Source of the DNA: B30-G6 sp963701385
GTDB lineage: Bacteria; Desulfobacterota; Desulfobacteria; Desulfobacterales; B30-G6
NCBI GenBank assembly: GCA_963701385.1
Contig: CAVOZW010000011.1
Coordinates: 248,001-312,000, forward strand
Reading direction: 5' to 3'
Length of the DNA stretch: 64,000 nt
Translations under genes and position numbers: made by a program
In this document: positions 24,112 to 33,246 of the stretch, one piece after another
How the letters are laid out: every line of letters starts with the position of its first letter
Position numbering within the stretch: position 1 is the stretch's first letter
Notes under the pieces: generated by a model
Database searches by the model: none
Seen by the model: the letters and a program-made list of their open reading frames with translations, nothing else
What the model was told of the DNA's origin: nothing

Positions 24112-24564
24112 TTGCTGGATCCAAATCCTGCCTATGTTCAAGAACTCATTCATATCGTCAATACGAGCCCTTTTCCCGGGCACATGTCCATGAAACTCGT
24201 ATCCATAGAATTCGACCGTGCGACCCTGGAACTCCAGACAGCCCGTTGTCACCTGCAACCATACGGCCACGTGCACGGGGGCGTGTTGGCCACCTTGATC
24301 GACACGGCAACTTTCTGGTCCGTCTTTATGCGCATTCCGGAAGATGCGGGACTGGTCAATGTCGATCTGAAGCTGAATTATTTGAAACCGGTGGAAAAAG
24401 GACTCCTACGGGCCGAAGGCTTTGCCATCCGGTCCGGAAAATCCATCAGCTACGCCGAGTCAAAGGTAAGGGATATTGATGGCGCACTCGTTGCCCATGG
24501 CACCTCGACCCTGATGATCCTCCCAGGCAAGGGCTTGGGCGGTAACATCAAGAAGTTTCTTTAA
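24112..24564 (+). CDS. PaaI-family hotdog thioesterase
   Basis: A 150-residue hotdog protein. The start is TTG at 24112 with AAAGGA upstream. The family signature GHVHGGVLATLIDTATFWS is present, with the His-Gly-Gly at the start of the long helix, followed by NVDLKLNYLKPVEKGLLRAEG and SYAESKVRD. Such enzymes hydrolyse acyl- or aryl-CoA esters; the native substrate is not evident. Complete. Confidence 0.85.
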   Translation: MLDPNPAYVQELIHIVNTSPFPGHMSMKLVSIEFDRATLELQTARCHLQPYGHVHGGVLATLIDTATFWSVFMRIPEDAGLVNVDLKLNYLKPVEKGLLRAEGFAIRSGKSISYAESKVRDIDGALVAHGTSTLMILPGKGLGGNIKKFL

Positions 24565-24716
24565 CTGCGGGTAGGCCAGGAACAGCACCCGGTGAAATGA
24601 GATCTGCAAGACCCCATGCCAGACCCTGTTGCCGGGGCTTTTTTGCCTTCTTGTTCCAATACAACCCTAGCACCTGTTATGGGTTACAAACACACAGGCC
24701 AAGATCGACCCAAGCC

Positions 24717-25271
24717 ATGAACATTTTATTTTGTACACAATGTGGTTCCAGGGTGGCGCTTCGGACCCCCGAAGGAGACGACCGGCCCAGGCATACCTGT
24801 ACTGCCTGCGGATATGTCCACTACCAAAACCCCAAGCTGGTCGTGGGGTGTATTCCCGAGTACGAAAACCGCATCCTCATTTGCCGGCGCAACATCGAAC
24901 CCCGCAAGGGCAAGTGGACCCTGCCTGCGGGTTTCCTGGAAAATAGCGAAACCGCTCGCGAAGGGGCCCTGAGGGAAACCTTTGAAGAGGCCTTGGTGCG
25001 GGTGGAAATCCTGGCGCCCTACCGGCTTTTTGACCTGGCGTTTGTAAACCAGTTGTATCTCATGTTCCGGGCCCTGATCCTGGTGCCCGATTTCGGACCG
25101 ACCCATGAGAGCTCGGAGGTGCGACTGGTAAACGAGAATGGCATTCCCTGGGACGATATCGCTTTTCCCGTTATTAAGAAGACCCTGGGGCATTATTTCA
25201 GGGATCGGGAGGTCGGAACGTATGCATTTCAAAGCCTCGAATTGTCGGAACAACTGGACAGTATCCGCTGA
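24717..25271 (+). CDS. Nudix hydrolase with N-terminal zinc ribbon
   Basis: Start chosen at ATG 24717, since MNILFCTQCGSRV is where family similarity begins; the frame is open further upstream. Residues about 5-35 hold a zinc ribbon (CTQCG and CTACG). The Nudix box GFLENSETAREGALRETFEE matches GX5EX7REUXEE exactly. The protein would hydrolyse a nucleoside diphosphate linked to another moiety; NudC-like NADH or cap hydrolases share the ribbon, but they have other features I do not see here. 184 residues. Confidence 0.9.
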   Translation: MNILFCTQCGSRVALRTPEGDDRPRHTCTACGYVHYQNPKLVVGCIPEYENRILICRRNIEPRKGKWTLPAGFLENSETAREGALRETFEEALVRVEILAPYRLFDLAFVNQLYLMFRALILVPDFGPTHESSEVRLVNENGIPWDDIAFPVIKKTLGHYFRDREVGTYAFQSLELSEQLDSIR

Positions 25272-25408
25272 GCATGCCGAAGCCCCCTATACGCCACACC
25301 CGAGGACCCCGCCCGTCAGGGCGCCAAGATTCTGTGCGGGCTCTTTTTAAGAACAGGCCGCCCAGGCCTTCCAAAGCGTAACGCCTTGATTTGCCAATCG
25401 TGCAGGGT

Positions 25409-26602
25409 TTAAGACTTATCGCTTTCAGCGTTCTGCAGCAGCACCAGTCCCAGAACGAGCCCCGCAGAGGCCAGCAAACAAAATCCCATGGCGTAGAATA
25501 CGATCTGCAGGCCATATATATCGGCAAGGTAGCCGGAAACTGCGGCGGCCGTCGATCCGACCCCGAAGGTGAGAATAAAAAGCATGCCATATCCCAGACC
25601 CTGCCGATGCTGGGGCAGGTATTTTGATACGATGTAGTTTTGAGCAGGTTGAACCGCGAAGTAAAAAAAGGCATATAAGATGGATGCCAGCAGCAGCATG
25701 AATCCCTTGGAAAAAGACATGATGAAGACGAAAAGGGTCCCCATACACACCGCAGTTAGGTATATCTTTTCCACCGGGAATTTATCGGTAAGTCGGCCGG
25801 ACACATACTGACCGAATGCCCCGGATATCAGGGCAATGGTCGCGAAGACACCTCCCAGGGCCACCACATCCAACGCCAGGAAGTTTAGCTGGATATTTTG
25901 CCCCATGTAGGTGGGAAGAAAGGTCATGATCCCCTTGTAGGACAGACCCAGGGCCGTGGCCGACAGAAAGAACAACGTCAGCGAGAGGCCGGACACTTTC
26001 TGATCGGCAACGGTCCTGGGTCCGGCTTGCTGCGTGCTCCCATTCTGGAGGGTCGGGCGCTTGGGCAGGGTCAGGGAAAAGAAACCGAGGCCAATACCGA
26101 TCAGGCCGAAAAATACATGCGGTGCACGCCATCCCAGGCGCGTGCCGATCCATGCCGACAATACCGGTACCACGGCTATTCCAATGCTACCGGCAATACC
26201 GTGGAGACCGAAGGCATTGCCCTTTGTCTTGATGCCCAGGGAGATCAAGGTATTGGCCGCTGGATGATAGGTGCTGCAGAAAGCACCCATCAGACCCATG
26301 GCGACGGCGTAGAACAACAGGGAGCTGGCAGACAGCACCAGGACACCGGCTGCGCCGGCTCCGAACAGATACAGGCTTATCAGTCGGCGGGGCCCTATTT
26401 TGTCAGCCAGGATACCGGCCGGCAGTGATCCGAGTCCAAAGGCATATGAGAACACCGAAACGATGATACCCATGGTAAAATAATCGGTATCAAACGCCGA
26501 CATGACCAGCGGCAGCAGCGGTGGCAGGACGCCTTCATACAAATGAATCAGACCATGCGAAGTGGTGGTCAGACCCATAATCTTTTTTTCTTCTTGGTTC
26601 AC
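25409..26602 (-). CDS. MFS transporter
   Basis: A 397-residue protein with about 12 hydrophobic segments. Typical MFS marks are the loop 2-3 motif AGILADKIGPRRLIS and, in the second half, SGRLTDKFPVEKIYL. A central hydrophilic loop (PKRPTLQNGSTQQAGPRT) splits the halves. Inner-membrane secondary transporter; the substrate cannot be predicted. Confidence 0.88.
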   Translation of the reverse strand: MNQEEKKIMGLTTTSHGLIHLYEGVLPPLLPLVMSAFDTDYFTMGIIVSVFSYAFGLGSLPAGILADKIGPRRLISLYLFGAGAAGVLVLSASSLLFYAVAMGLMGAFCSTYHPAANTLISLGIKTKGNAFGLHGIAGSIGIAVVPVLSAWIGTRLGWRAPHVFFGLIGIGLGFFSLTLPKRPTLQNGSTQQAGPRTVADQKVSGLSLTLFFLSATALGLSYKGIMTFLPTYMGQNIQLNFLALDVVALGGVFATIALISGAFGQYVSGRLTDKFPVEKIYLTAVCMGTLFVFIMSFSKGFMLLLASILYAFFYFAVQPAQNYIVSKYLPQHRQGLGYGMLFILTFGVGSTAAAVSGYLADIYGLQIVFYAMGFCLLASAGLVLGLVLLQNAESDKS

Positions 26603-26734
26603 GACAGATCCTTTCCGGCATTGGTGCCAAAACCGAATACCGGGTTATCGGGCGATTCGACGCACGAGCTTATAGGGGCATGCCCGGAGAATCAACCCCA
26701 AAAGGTGACAATTGAAAAATATCACCCTACGATT

Positions 26735-27112
26735 CTAAATTTCGATCGTTTCATTGAGATTTGGGATACAAAGCGTTGTATCCGGGTGAGATCTTTCGAT
26801 CCGTTTCACAAAGGGATCCGTTTTCACACGACGGATATGCTTTGCGGTCAATCCTTTGTTAATCAGCGTTTGATCCACACCCCGTCCGCAATAGACCGTC
26901 GCGTTTGTATTGGAAGCAATTTCCGGAACATCGTAAATGTGATCGAAATGTCCATGGGTGAGCAAAATCAGGTCTGCGGTACGGATATCAGATGCTTTCA
27001 GGGTCTGTCTTGGAATAGCCCTGGTGTTGCGAGTAAAATAAGGATCGATCAGCAGGGTGTGTTCGCCGCTTTCGATTCTGAATCCGGCCGTGCCGAACCA
27101 CGTCAGTTTCAT
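26735..27112 (-). pseudogene. Metallo-beta-lactamase-fold hydrolase, C-terminally truncated
   Basis: From ATG 27112, which overlaps the stop of the upstream membrane gene, the frame reads MKLTWFGTAGFRIESGEHTL, LIDPYF and LLTHGHFDHIYD, an HxHxDH metal site as in UlaG-type hydrolases. It stops after 125 residues, whereas relatives have about 200-240, and the later His/Asp metal ligands are missing. Either the 3' end was lost (the following 130 bases are non-coding) or the protein is inactive. Confidence 0.6.
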
Positions 27113-27420
27113 AGCACCCCTATCCGCAGGCAATCCAGCGCATCGAGCCCGATGTGGATGAGCAGACCTACCCCCAGGATACGCAGCTTGGGCACCAGCA
27201 ACAACAAGGGGTAAAGGATGATGGCAGTCGTTGAATGGAGTGGATGAAACCCGATACCACAGCGGTTGGGATCAAAGACGGGATCGGCCAGCAGATGATC
27301 CAGGTCGATGATCATGGCGGACATCATGACCAGCCAGGGCCTCAGCCACTTGTCCCTGAAGGCCAGGCCGGCAGCAGCCCCGGGGACTACAAAATGAAGA
27401 AGAATGTGCAGGATCGCCAT
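27109..27420 (-). CDS. DUF6122-like small membrane protein
   Basis: A 103-residue hydrophobic protein: ILHILLHFVVPGAAAGLAF, WLVMMSAMIIDLDHLLADP with DPNRCGIGFHPLH, and two more hydrophobic segments to the end. The conserved IDLDHLL and CGIGFHPLH blocks are those of the DUF6122 family, perhaps related to metal-dependent membrane hydrolases. Its stop overlaps the start of the MBL-fold gene, indicating an operon. Confidence 0.75.
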   Translation of the reverse strand: MAILHILLHFVVPGAAAGLAFRDKWLRPWLVMMSAMIIDLDHLLADPVFDPNRCGIGFHPLHSTTAIILYPLLLLVPKLRILGVGLLIHIGLDALDCLRIGVL

Positions 27421-27570
27421 GGGTCAGGTGCCCCTGTTCGATCGTTCATAAGGGTCTCCTCTTTCAGGGATTTTCTGTGCAGGTAAAATGCACCATATAT
27501 GAATAGAAGTCAATAGACGAGGTGATAATCGAGGCGGAGCCCCCTAACATGCCCTGCATGTCACGGTTGT

Positions 27571-27604
27571 GAAGATGCCACGTAGGTAAGCGCGTGGCAT
27601 CTTC
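27571..27604. terminator. Strong hairpin, repeated element
   Basis: GAAGATGCCACG (27571-27582) pairs perfectly with CGTGGCATCTTC (27593-27604); ACTTTT follows. A relative with the same lead-in CGGTTGTGAA lies at 59031-59070. It may end the transcript upstream or belong to a small repeat family. Confidence 0.6.
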
Positions 27605-27613
27605 ACTTTTAGG

Positions 27614-27643
27614 TTGACAATGAGCGCTATTTTTCGGTATTGT
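27614..27643 (+). promoter_or_regulatory. Predicted sigma70-type promoter
   Basis: TTGACA (27614-27619) and TATTGT (27638-27643) are 18 bases apart, eight bases before the small-protein ATG at 27651, so the transcript would be leaderless or the internal ATG is used. Confidence 0.5.
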
Positions 27644-27650
27644 TCCTGTC

Positions 27651-27791
27651 ATGATGCAAACATCTCTCATCGATAATCGTGAACGACGCTCCGAAAACGA
27701 TCGGCGCCAGTTCTCCTATGCATTTCATATCCCGGAACGGAGAGCCGGCGAGGAACGTCGCAATAGCGCCGACCATCGGGAATCCAGATAG
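27651..27791 (+). CDS. Small Arg-rich protein with ERR repeats
   Basis: ATGATG at 27651 opens a 46-residue frame with three similar units, RERRSENDRR, PERRAGEERR and ADHRESR. The ERRxGxxRR pattern recurs in small or N-terminal segments of many deltaproteobacterial proteins, but I know no function. There is no clear ribosome site, and the promoter lies very close. Plausible but unproven. Confidence 0.4.
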   Translation: MMQTSLIDNRERRSENDRRQFSYAFHIPERRAGEERRNSADHRESR

Positions 27792-27991
27792 CGGCTTCAC
27801 GCCCAGTCTTCAGCTAGGTCTGCGATCGACACTAGCGCTTTTTTTGTTATTCGCACAAACTTTCCGCAGCACTTTTTTCAAAGGCATACCAGGTTCCCCA
27901 AGGAAAAACCATTGAAATAGTTTACAGTTCTGTGCTAAATTACACCATTCACACCCCAAAATTCTCAAATGGCCCTATCAGTCTATTCAAA

Positions 27992-28888
27992 ATGCTGACA
28001 ATAAAATCGATTGATGCGAAGACGTATTACGGGATGGACATCGGGACCGGCACGATCTTGAAGGAGCTTGGCCGGGGGAGCATGGCTGTGGTATTTGAAG
28101 GATATCAGCGAACCTTGAAGCGAAAGATCGCCGTAAAAATATTACCCAAGGCTCTCATGACGCAGCCTGCCGCCGAAAGGTTTCAGCAGGAGGCCGAAGC
28201 GGCGGCCATTTTATCGCACCCGAACATTATCCCGATCTACGAAGTGGGGGAAACCGACGAGTTTCTCTTCATGAGCATGCAGCTGGTTCAGGGAAAAGAC
28301 CTGCAAGCGTATCTCACCAAGGCCAAGAAAAACATCATCCCGTCCCGAAGAGTTTTACCCATGGTGCCGACATTCAATGTGGTTATTCAGGTCCTGGAAG
28401 GACTTGGCTATGCGCATGAGCAGGGGGTCATCCATCGTGACATCAAACCACCCAACATCTTGATCGAAGAACATACACGACGACCATTGATATCAGATTT
28501 TGGAACAGCCCGGTTTATCAGGGGAGATGAACTGGGAAAGGAGCTTATTCTGGGGACCCCGCTCTACATGGCACCCGAACAGGTCACAACGACAGAGGTC
28601 GACGGACGCGCGGATATCTATGCCGTGGGGGTGATGCTGTTTCAAATGGTCGTGGAGAATTTGCCCTTCATGCGCTTTCCCTCGATGATGGCTCTCTTGT
28701 CTCACAAGCAGAAAGACCCCCAAGGCATTTTCCTGAAAAAACCGTCCGAACTCAATGGCCAGTTGCATGAAAGCCTGGACCGGATTATCGCCAAGGCCTT
28801 GGCATATGATCCGGAGAAGCGTTTTGCAACCTGTTCCGAGTTTATTCGTGTTCTGAAGTGGTACCGTAAGAACCACCTGAAAGTTTAG
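27992..28888 (+). CDS. Serine/threonine protein kinase (Hanks type)
   Basis: The kinase domain fills the protein: G-loop LGRGSMAVVFEG, Lys in IAVKILP, HRDIKPPNIL catalytic loop, SDFGTARF, and TPLYMAPEQVTTTEVDGRADIYAVGV. It ends shortly after subdomain XI, with no transmembrane segment or sensor domain, so it is soluble. The start is unclear; in-frame choices are GTG 27932, ATG 27992 and ATG 28034, none with a strong ribosome site. The next gene, 57 bases on, encodes a large protein with a degenerate GGDEF end that may be its substrate or partner (inference). Confidence 0.85.
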   Translation: MLTIKSIDAKTYYGMDIGTGTILKELGRGSMAVVFEGYQRTLKRKIAVKILPKALMTQPAAERFQQEAEAAAILSHPNIIPIYEVGETDEFLFMSMQLVQGKDLQAYLTKAKKNIIPSRRVLPMVPTFNVVIQVLEGLGYAHEQGVIHRDIKPPNILIEEHTRRPLISDFGTARFIRGDELGKELILGTPLYMAPEQVTTTEVDGRADIYAVGVMLFQMVVENLPFMRFPSMMALLSHKQKDPQGIFLKKPSELNGQLHESLDRIIAKALAYDPEKRFATCSEFIRVLKWYRKNHLKV

Positions 28889-28945
28889 CCCGGGATTATG
28901 ATGACACATCCGACTTCCCAAACCAGATTGTAAAGGAATTTAAGG

Positions 28946-31108
28946 ATGGATAAAACAGATCGCCAAAAACAGGTCCTGGAAACCATCGGCAGGAATTTCA
29001 ACTTGGTGTTCAATCAGATTACCATGTACAATGTTTATCACAAGTCGGTTCTTGGCTCGTTGGAACGAGCATACGAATCGTTCCAGGAAGGCTTCAAGGA
29101 CCTGCCTACCATTGCCGTGTCACTTCACCAGAATCAGTTGGTCATTGAAGACGAAGTGCTTGATTCCCACATCAATGCCAACCGGTTGAACGCCCATTTC
29201 AAGAAAGCGGATATCAAGTCACTGGCCTTCGAGACCGGTATGACCCTGGCGGATTTGACCCAGTTCCTGGAGATTTTCACCGATCTGAATCGTTATCCCA
29301 ACGTGGCGGACATGAAAACAGCCATGCAGGAAATGGGTTTGAAAAATATTTTGATCAACTATTTTGTTTACCAGAAAATTAAAACGGACGAGCAGGTGGT
29401 TAAAAGCGACCAGGTTGTAGATGGGACGTCGGAAGCCTCGACCACGGAAGAGCTTCTGGCCATAATGGCTGCCGATATCCTTTCGGAAGAGGTCCGCGAG
29501 AGTATTTCGGTTCAAAGCCTGATGCAGGACCCGGACGAATTTTCCCAGATGCTTATCGAACAAGATCTGGCAGCGGCAAGCAACGCCGAAGATGGGAGTG
29601 TCCCGCCGGGAGCAGCCCTGGTTCAAAGCCTTAACCGTTTTCAGGAAGACGTCGATGCGGTTATCGCAAGCAAGACCGACGTCAACATTACCGAACTCGC
29701 AGAAGATATTTATAAACTGAAACGTAAACTGATTCAGGGTATCGAGGAACAGAAGGCCAAGGGTGTGGTCTATCTCGACCAGCAGGTGATCGAACGTGAG
29801 GTGGACGAGGTCGCGGACGGTGTTTTGATCCGGCTGATTACCGAGGAGTATAACCAGGGAGCGGTCTCCATCAAGCGTCTGGCACAGATAGTCCTGCGGG
29901 TGACGTCGGAGACGGCGGAGCTGCAGCGGATCCTACCCAAACTCAAGCGGGCACTCCTAGATGCCGGAATGCCCATGACGGACTACCTGCAATTCGTTCA
30001 GGAACTAAAAAATGAACTCCAGAGCGACGAACTGACGCGGGTTCTGGATCAGGGCGCCGAGGCCATCGGTCTGGAAGGGGAGGACCTGATTCAGGAAATC
30101 ATAAAAAATCCTGAGGGAACCGCAGAACTCATCTATCTGGCATCCGAGATACGGAAGAGTGGTCAGGATGATCGCATTTTGTCCGATCTGCTGGTGGACT
30201 ACGTCGAACGGGCCGGTACCGAACTTGCGCTGGAAGCAACGAAAGACAGCGCTGATGTCGCCGGGGAAAAGATTGAAGGTGTTTTTTCCCGGATCCGCAC
30301 AGAACTCGTCGACAAACTCAAGCACAAGGATATCGACGCCGATGTTCTGAAAAAAATGGAGCAGCGCCTGACCGAGCGGCTGGAAGATAGCATCCGTCAC
30401 TTCAAGTCCAGTTTTGTTTTCAATCAAATGCGCTCGGAAAACACCAGGCCGCCGACCAAAGCGGACATGTTGAAGCTGCTCAAGACCCAAACAAATAACG
30501 ACGACGAACTCCAGGCGGTCGTCCTGCAGGTCAAGGAGACGCTGGCCGAAAAAGGTGTGACGGAGAACATGTTTGAGGAGATTTATGACGACATCATGGC
30601 CGATCAGGCCCAAAGAGAGAAAGAAAAATCGAAGCTTGCCCCGCCCGGAAGTCTAAACCGGGCTAGCACTCTCTTTGTGCTCGAAAAGGAGATCTTGAGA
30701 GCCAAACGTTACGAAACTCCTTTTTCGATGCTTTCCTTCAGCGTGCTGAAGGCTGTCCCGAAAGAGGCTGTCAAACCTGGCAGCGTTACACCGCAGGACA
30801 TTATTGCAGCGTTTATCGTTTCCCTGACCGAGATCGTCCGGGAAACCGATCTCGTGGGGATGTTGGGTTCGAAAATGGTGGTGGTGATTCTACCCATGAC
30901 CATGGGGGACAATGCCAAAATTGCCCTGGAGAGAATTTCGAAATTACTGAAGGCCCGCGAGATGGAGGTAAATAAAATTCCGTTCGTTATCGACTTTGCC
31001 ACCTTCGTGACCCTATTCGATGCGGAAGAGACGGATGATTTGAAAACCTTCGTGAAGGTGGCCCAGGCCAATCATAAACGGTTGACCGCTCGGGTGCCCC
31101 ATCATTAG
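28946..31108 (+). CDS. Large helical protein with a degenerate GGDEF-like C-terminus
   Basis: A 720-residue protein with an AAGGA ribosome site. Residues 1 to about 550 are mostly helical and acidic, with no domain I can name. The last 150 residues follow the GGDEF layout: DxVGMLGSKMVVVILPMTMG sits where a diguanylate cyclase has the RxGGDEF turn, then KIALERISKLLKA. The catalytic GGDEF is replaced by LGSKM, so cyclase activity is very unlikely; a binding or scaffold role is possible. Co-transcription with the protein kinase upstream suggests a signalling pair. No membrane segments. Confidence 0.7.
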   Translation: MDKTDRQKQVLETIGRNFNLVFNQITMYNVYHKSVLGSLERAYESFQEGFKDLPTIAVSLHQNQLVIEDEVLDSHINANRLNAHFKKADIKSLAFETGMTLADLTQFLEIFTDLNRYPNVADMKTAMQEMGLKNILINYFVYQKIKTDEQVVKSDQVVDGTSEASTTEELLAIMAADILSEEVRESISVQSLMQDPDEFSQMLIEQDLAAASNAEDGSVPPGAALVQSLNRFQEDVDAVIASKTDVNITELAEDIYKLKRKLIQGIEEQKAKGVVYLDQQVIEREVDEVADGVLIRLITEEYNQGAVSIKRLAQIVLRVTSETAELQRILPKLKRALLDAGMPMTDYLQFVQELKNELQSDELTRVLDQGAEAIGLEGEDLIQEIIKNPEGTAELIYLASEIRKSGQDDRILSDLLVDYVERAGTELALEATKDSADVAGEKIEGVFSRIRTELVDKLKHKDIDADVLKKMEQRLTERLEDSIRHFKSSFVFNQMRSENTRPPTKADMLKLLKTQTNNDDELQAVVLQVKETLAEKGVTENMFEEIYDDIMADQAQREKEKSKLAPPGSLNRASTLFVLEKEILRAKRYETPFSMLSFSVLKAVPKEAVKPGSVTPQDIIAAFIVSLTEIVRETDLVGMLGSKMVVVILPMTMGDNAKIALERISKLLKAREMEVNKIPFVIDFATFVTLFDAEETDDLKTFVKVAQANHKRLTARVPHH

Positions 31109-31389
31109 AGCAAGGAACACCCTTCGAATCGTTAGGATGACAAGCCCCATGAGCGACGAAGCCGCACCATATAAGATCGCCCGGCGATGTTATTCCTGGT
31201 TTTTCTTGACATTACCTATGAATACCCATAATTACAGAAGCTAGAATTTTACCCGCAGTACTGACTTGATCAATTTATTTCAATCGAAAATGGAAACGAA
31301 ACCGGATCTTCAATAAGCGGATTTTCTTTTTCTACACCAATGTTCGCGAATCGGTTCACATGCGAAAATAACCAAAAAGGAGGCAACCG

Positions 31390-33132
31390 ATGGACAAAAT
31401 TTTAAGGGTAAAAATGGGCCAGGAAGGTGGTCCCCAGATCGTTGTCGAAGCACTGGGTGACTATGCAGGATTGGGCGGCAGGGCCATGACATCGTCTGTT
31501 GTGGCCAAGGAGGTGCCACCCTTGTGCCATCCTCTGGGAGCCGACAACAAACTCGTGATCGCACCCGGTATGCTCAGCGGATCTGCAGCGGCCATGTCCG
31601 GTCGTATCTCCGTTGGATGTAAAAGTCCGCTGACCGGGGGCATCAAAGAGGCCAATTCGGGTGGTCAACCCTCACAGATGCTGGCTAGACTCGGGTATGC
31701 TGCCATTATTGTGGAAGGACGCCCCAAGGACGACAGCCTCTATAAAATTGTTATCAACAAGGATGGCGCAACGATAGCAAAAGATAACAGTTTGAAAATG
31801 CTTGGCAATTACGATCTGGTTGAAAAAATGAAAGCAGCATACGGTGACAAGGTGGCCTGTATCAGCATCGGACCCGCTGGGGAGATGAAAATGTCGGCTG
31901 CATCCATCGCCTTTACGGATATGGAACAGCGTCCCACCCGGCATGCCGGTCGGGGCGGCGTCGGCGCGGTGATGGGTTCCAAAGGTCTCAAGGCCATCAT
32001 CGTGGACGACGAAGGCATGCCAAGACGTTCACCCGCTGACCCTGAAAAATTCAAGGAAGCCAACAAGGCATTCGTTGCCGGTTTGAGAAAGCACCCGGTT
32101 ACAGGGGAAGGGCTGCCCGCGTATGGCACCAACGTCCTGACCAATGTCGTCAACGAAGCCGGCGGATATCCCACCCATAATTTTTCCACCGGCCAGTTTG
32201 CAGGTGCATCCAAGATCAGCGGTGAGGCACAGGCGGAATTGGAAAACACCCGAGGTGGCGAAGGATCTGCCACACACGGATGTCACCGGGGATGTGTCAT
32301 TCGCTGTTCAGGTACCTTTTACGGGAAAAACGGAAATTTCCTGACCAAGCAGCCCGAGTATGAAACCGTCTGGGCCCATGGTGGCAATTGTGGTATCGAT
32401 GATCTGGATGCCATTGCCGAGATGGACCGCATGGATGATGACTTTGGCCTGGACACCATCGAGATGGGTGCTACCATCGGCGTTGCCATGGAAGGGGGCG
32501 TTGCCAAATTCGGTGATGCTGCGGCCGCCATCAATCTCATCAAGGAAGTCGGCCAGGGCACGCCTCTGGGGAGGATCCTGGGCAACGGGGCTTCCGTGAC
32601 CGGTCAGGTTTTCGGGGTGGAGCGGGTACCGGTGGTCAAGCGGCAGTCCATGCCTGCCTATGATCCCAGAGCGGTCCAGGGAATCGGTGTTACTTATGCC
32701 ACCACCCCCATGGGCGCAGACCATACAGCAGGCTATTCGGTCACGGCAAACCTTCTGGGTGTGGGCGGAAATGTAGACGCAACCAAGCCTGAAGGCCAGG
32801 TGGAGCTTTCCCGGAACCTGCAGATCGCCACGGCAGCCATCGATGCCACGGGCATGTGCCTGTTCATTGCGTTTGCTATTCTGGACCAGCCTGAAACGTT
32901 TCAGGCACTCCTGGATGTGATCAGCGGTTTCAGTGGGCAGCCGCTGACAGCGGACGATGTGTCCAATCTGGGCAAATCGATCCTCAAGCAAGAACGAGAA
33001 TTCAATACGGCCGCCGGGTTTACATCCAAGGATGATCGGCTGCCCGCCTTCTTCAAAACAGAACCCATCGCACCGCACAATGTGACCTTCGGCGTAAGCG
33101 ATGAAGAGCTGGACAGTGTGTTTAACTTCTAA
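31390..33132 (+). CDS. Aldehyde:ferredoxin oxidoreductase family, tungsten/molybdopterin enzyme
   Basis: A 580-residue protein with AAAAGGAGG before its ATG. Early blocks GLGGRAMTSSVV and GCKSPLTGGIKEANSGGQ belong to the pterin-binding N-terminal domain. The [4Fe-4S] ligands are likely in HGCHRGCVIRCSGTF plus the later Cys in DATGMCLFIAF. DxxGxD-type pterin motifs are seen around GVGGNVDATKPEG. These enzymes oxidise aldehydes to acids with ferredoxin, or run in reverse; subtype and substrate are not predictable. A strong terminator follows. Confidence 0.93.
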   Translation: MDKILRVKMGQEGGPQIVVEALGDYAGLGGRAMTSSVVAKEVPPLCHPLGADNKLVIAPGMLSGSAAAMSGRISVGCKSPLTGGIKEANSGGQPSQMLARLGYAAIIVEGRPKDDSLYKIVINKDGATIAKDNSLKMLGNYDLVEKMKAAYGDKVACISIGPAGEMKMSAASIAFTDMEQRPTRHAGRGGVGAVMGSKGLKAIIVDDEGMPRRSPADPEKFKEANKAFVAGLRKHPVTGEGLPAYGTNVLTNVVNEAGGYPTHNFSTGQFAGASKISGEAQAELENTRGGEGSATHGCHRGCVIRCSGTFYGKNGNFLTKQPEYETVWAHGGNCGIDDLDAIAEMDRMDDDFGLDTIEMGATIGVAMEGGVAKFGDAAAAINLIKEVGQGTPLGRILGNGASVTGQVFGVERVPVVKRQSMPAYDPRAVQGIGVTYATTPMGADHTAGYSVTANLLGVGGNVDATKPEGQVELSRNLQIATAAIDATGMCLFIAFAILDQPETFQALLDVISGFSGQPLTADDVSNLGKSILKQEREFNTAAGFTSKDDRLPAFFKTEPIAPHNVTFGVSDEELDSVFNF

Positions 33133-33163
33133 TACCCGCTGATGAAGCGTGTGTGAAAATACG

Positions 33164-33194
33164 AAAAGGGGAGACGCAGATCGTCTCCCCTTTT
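33164..33194 (+). terminator. Strong rho-independent terminator after the AOR gene
   Basis: AAAAGGGGAGACG (33164-33176) pairs perfectly with CGTCTCCCCTTTT (33182-33194) around a 5-base loop. With A-run and T-run on both sides it could act both ways. Confidence 0.9.
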
Positions 33195-33246
33195 AACTGT
33201 GGTTTTGTGGATCAAAAATCGGATCCCTGCAAAAAGGATGTTTCCC

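Noticed and set aside
32308..33078. Minus-strand frame of 256 codons within the AOR gene
   Set aside because: Antisense to a clear AOR; no motif.
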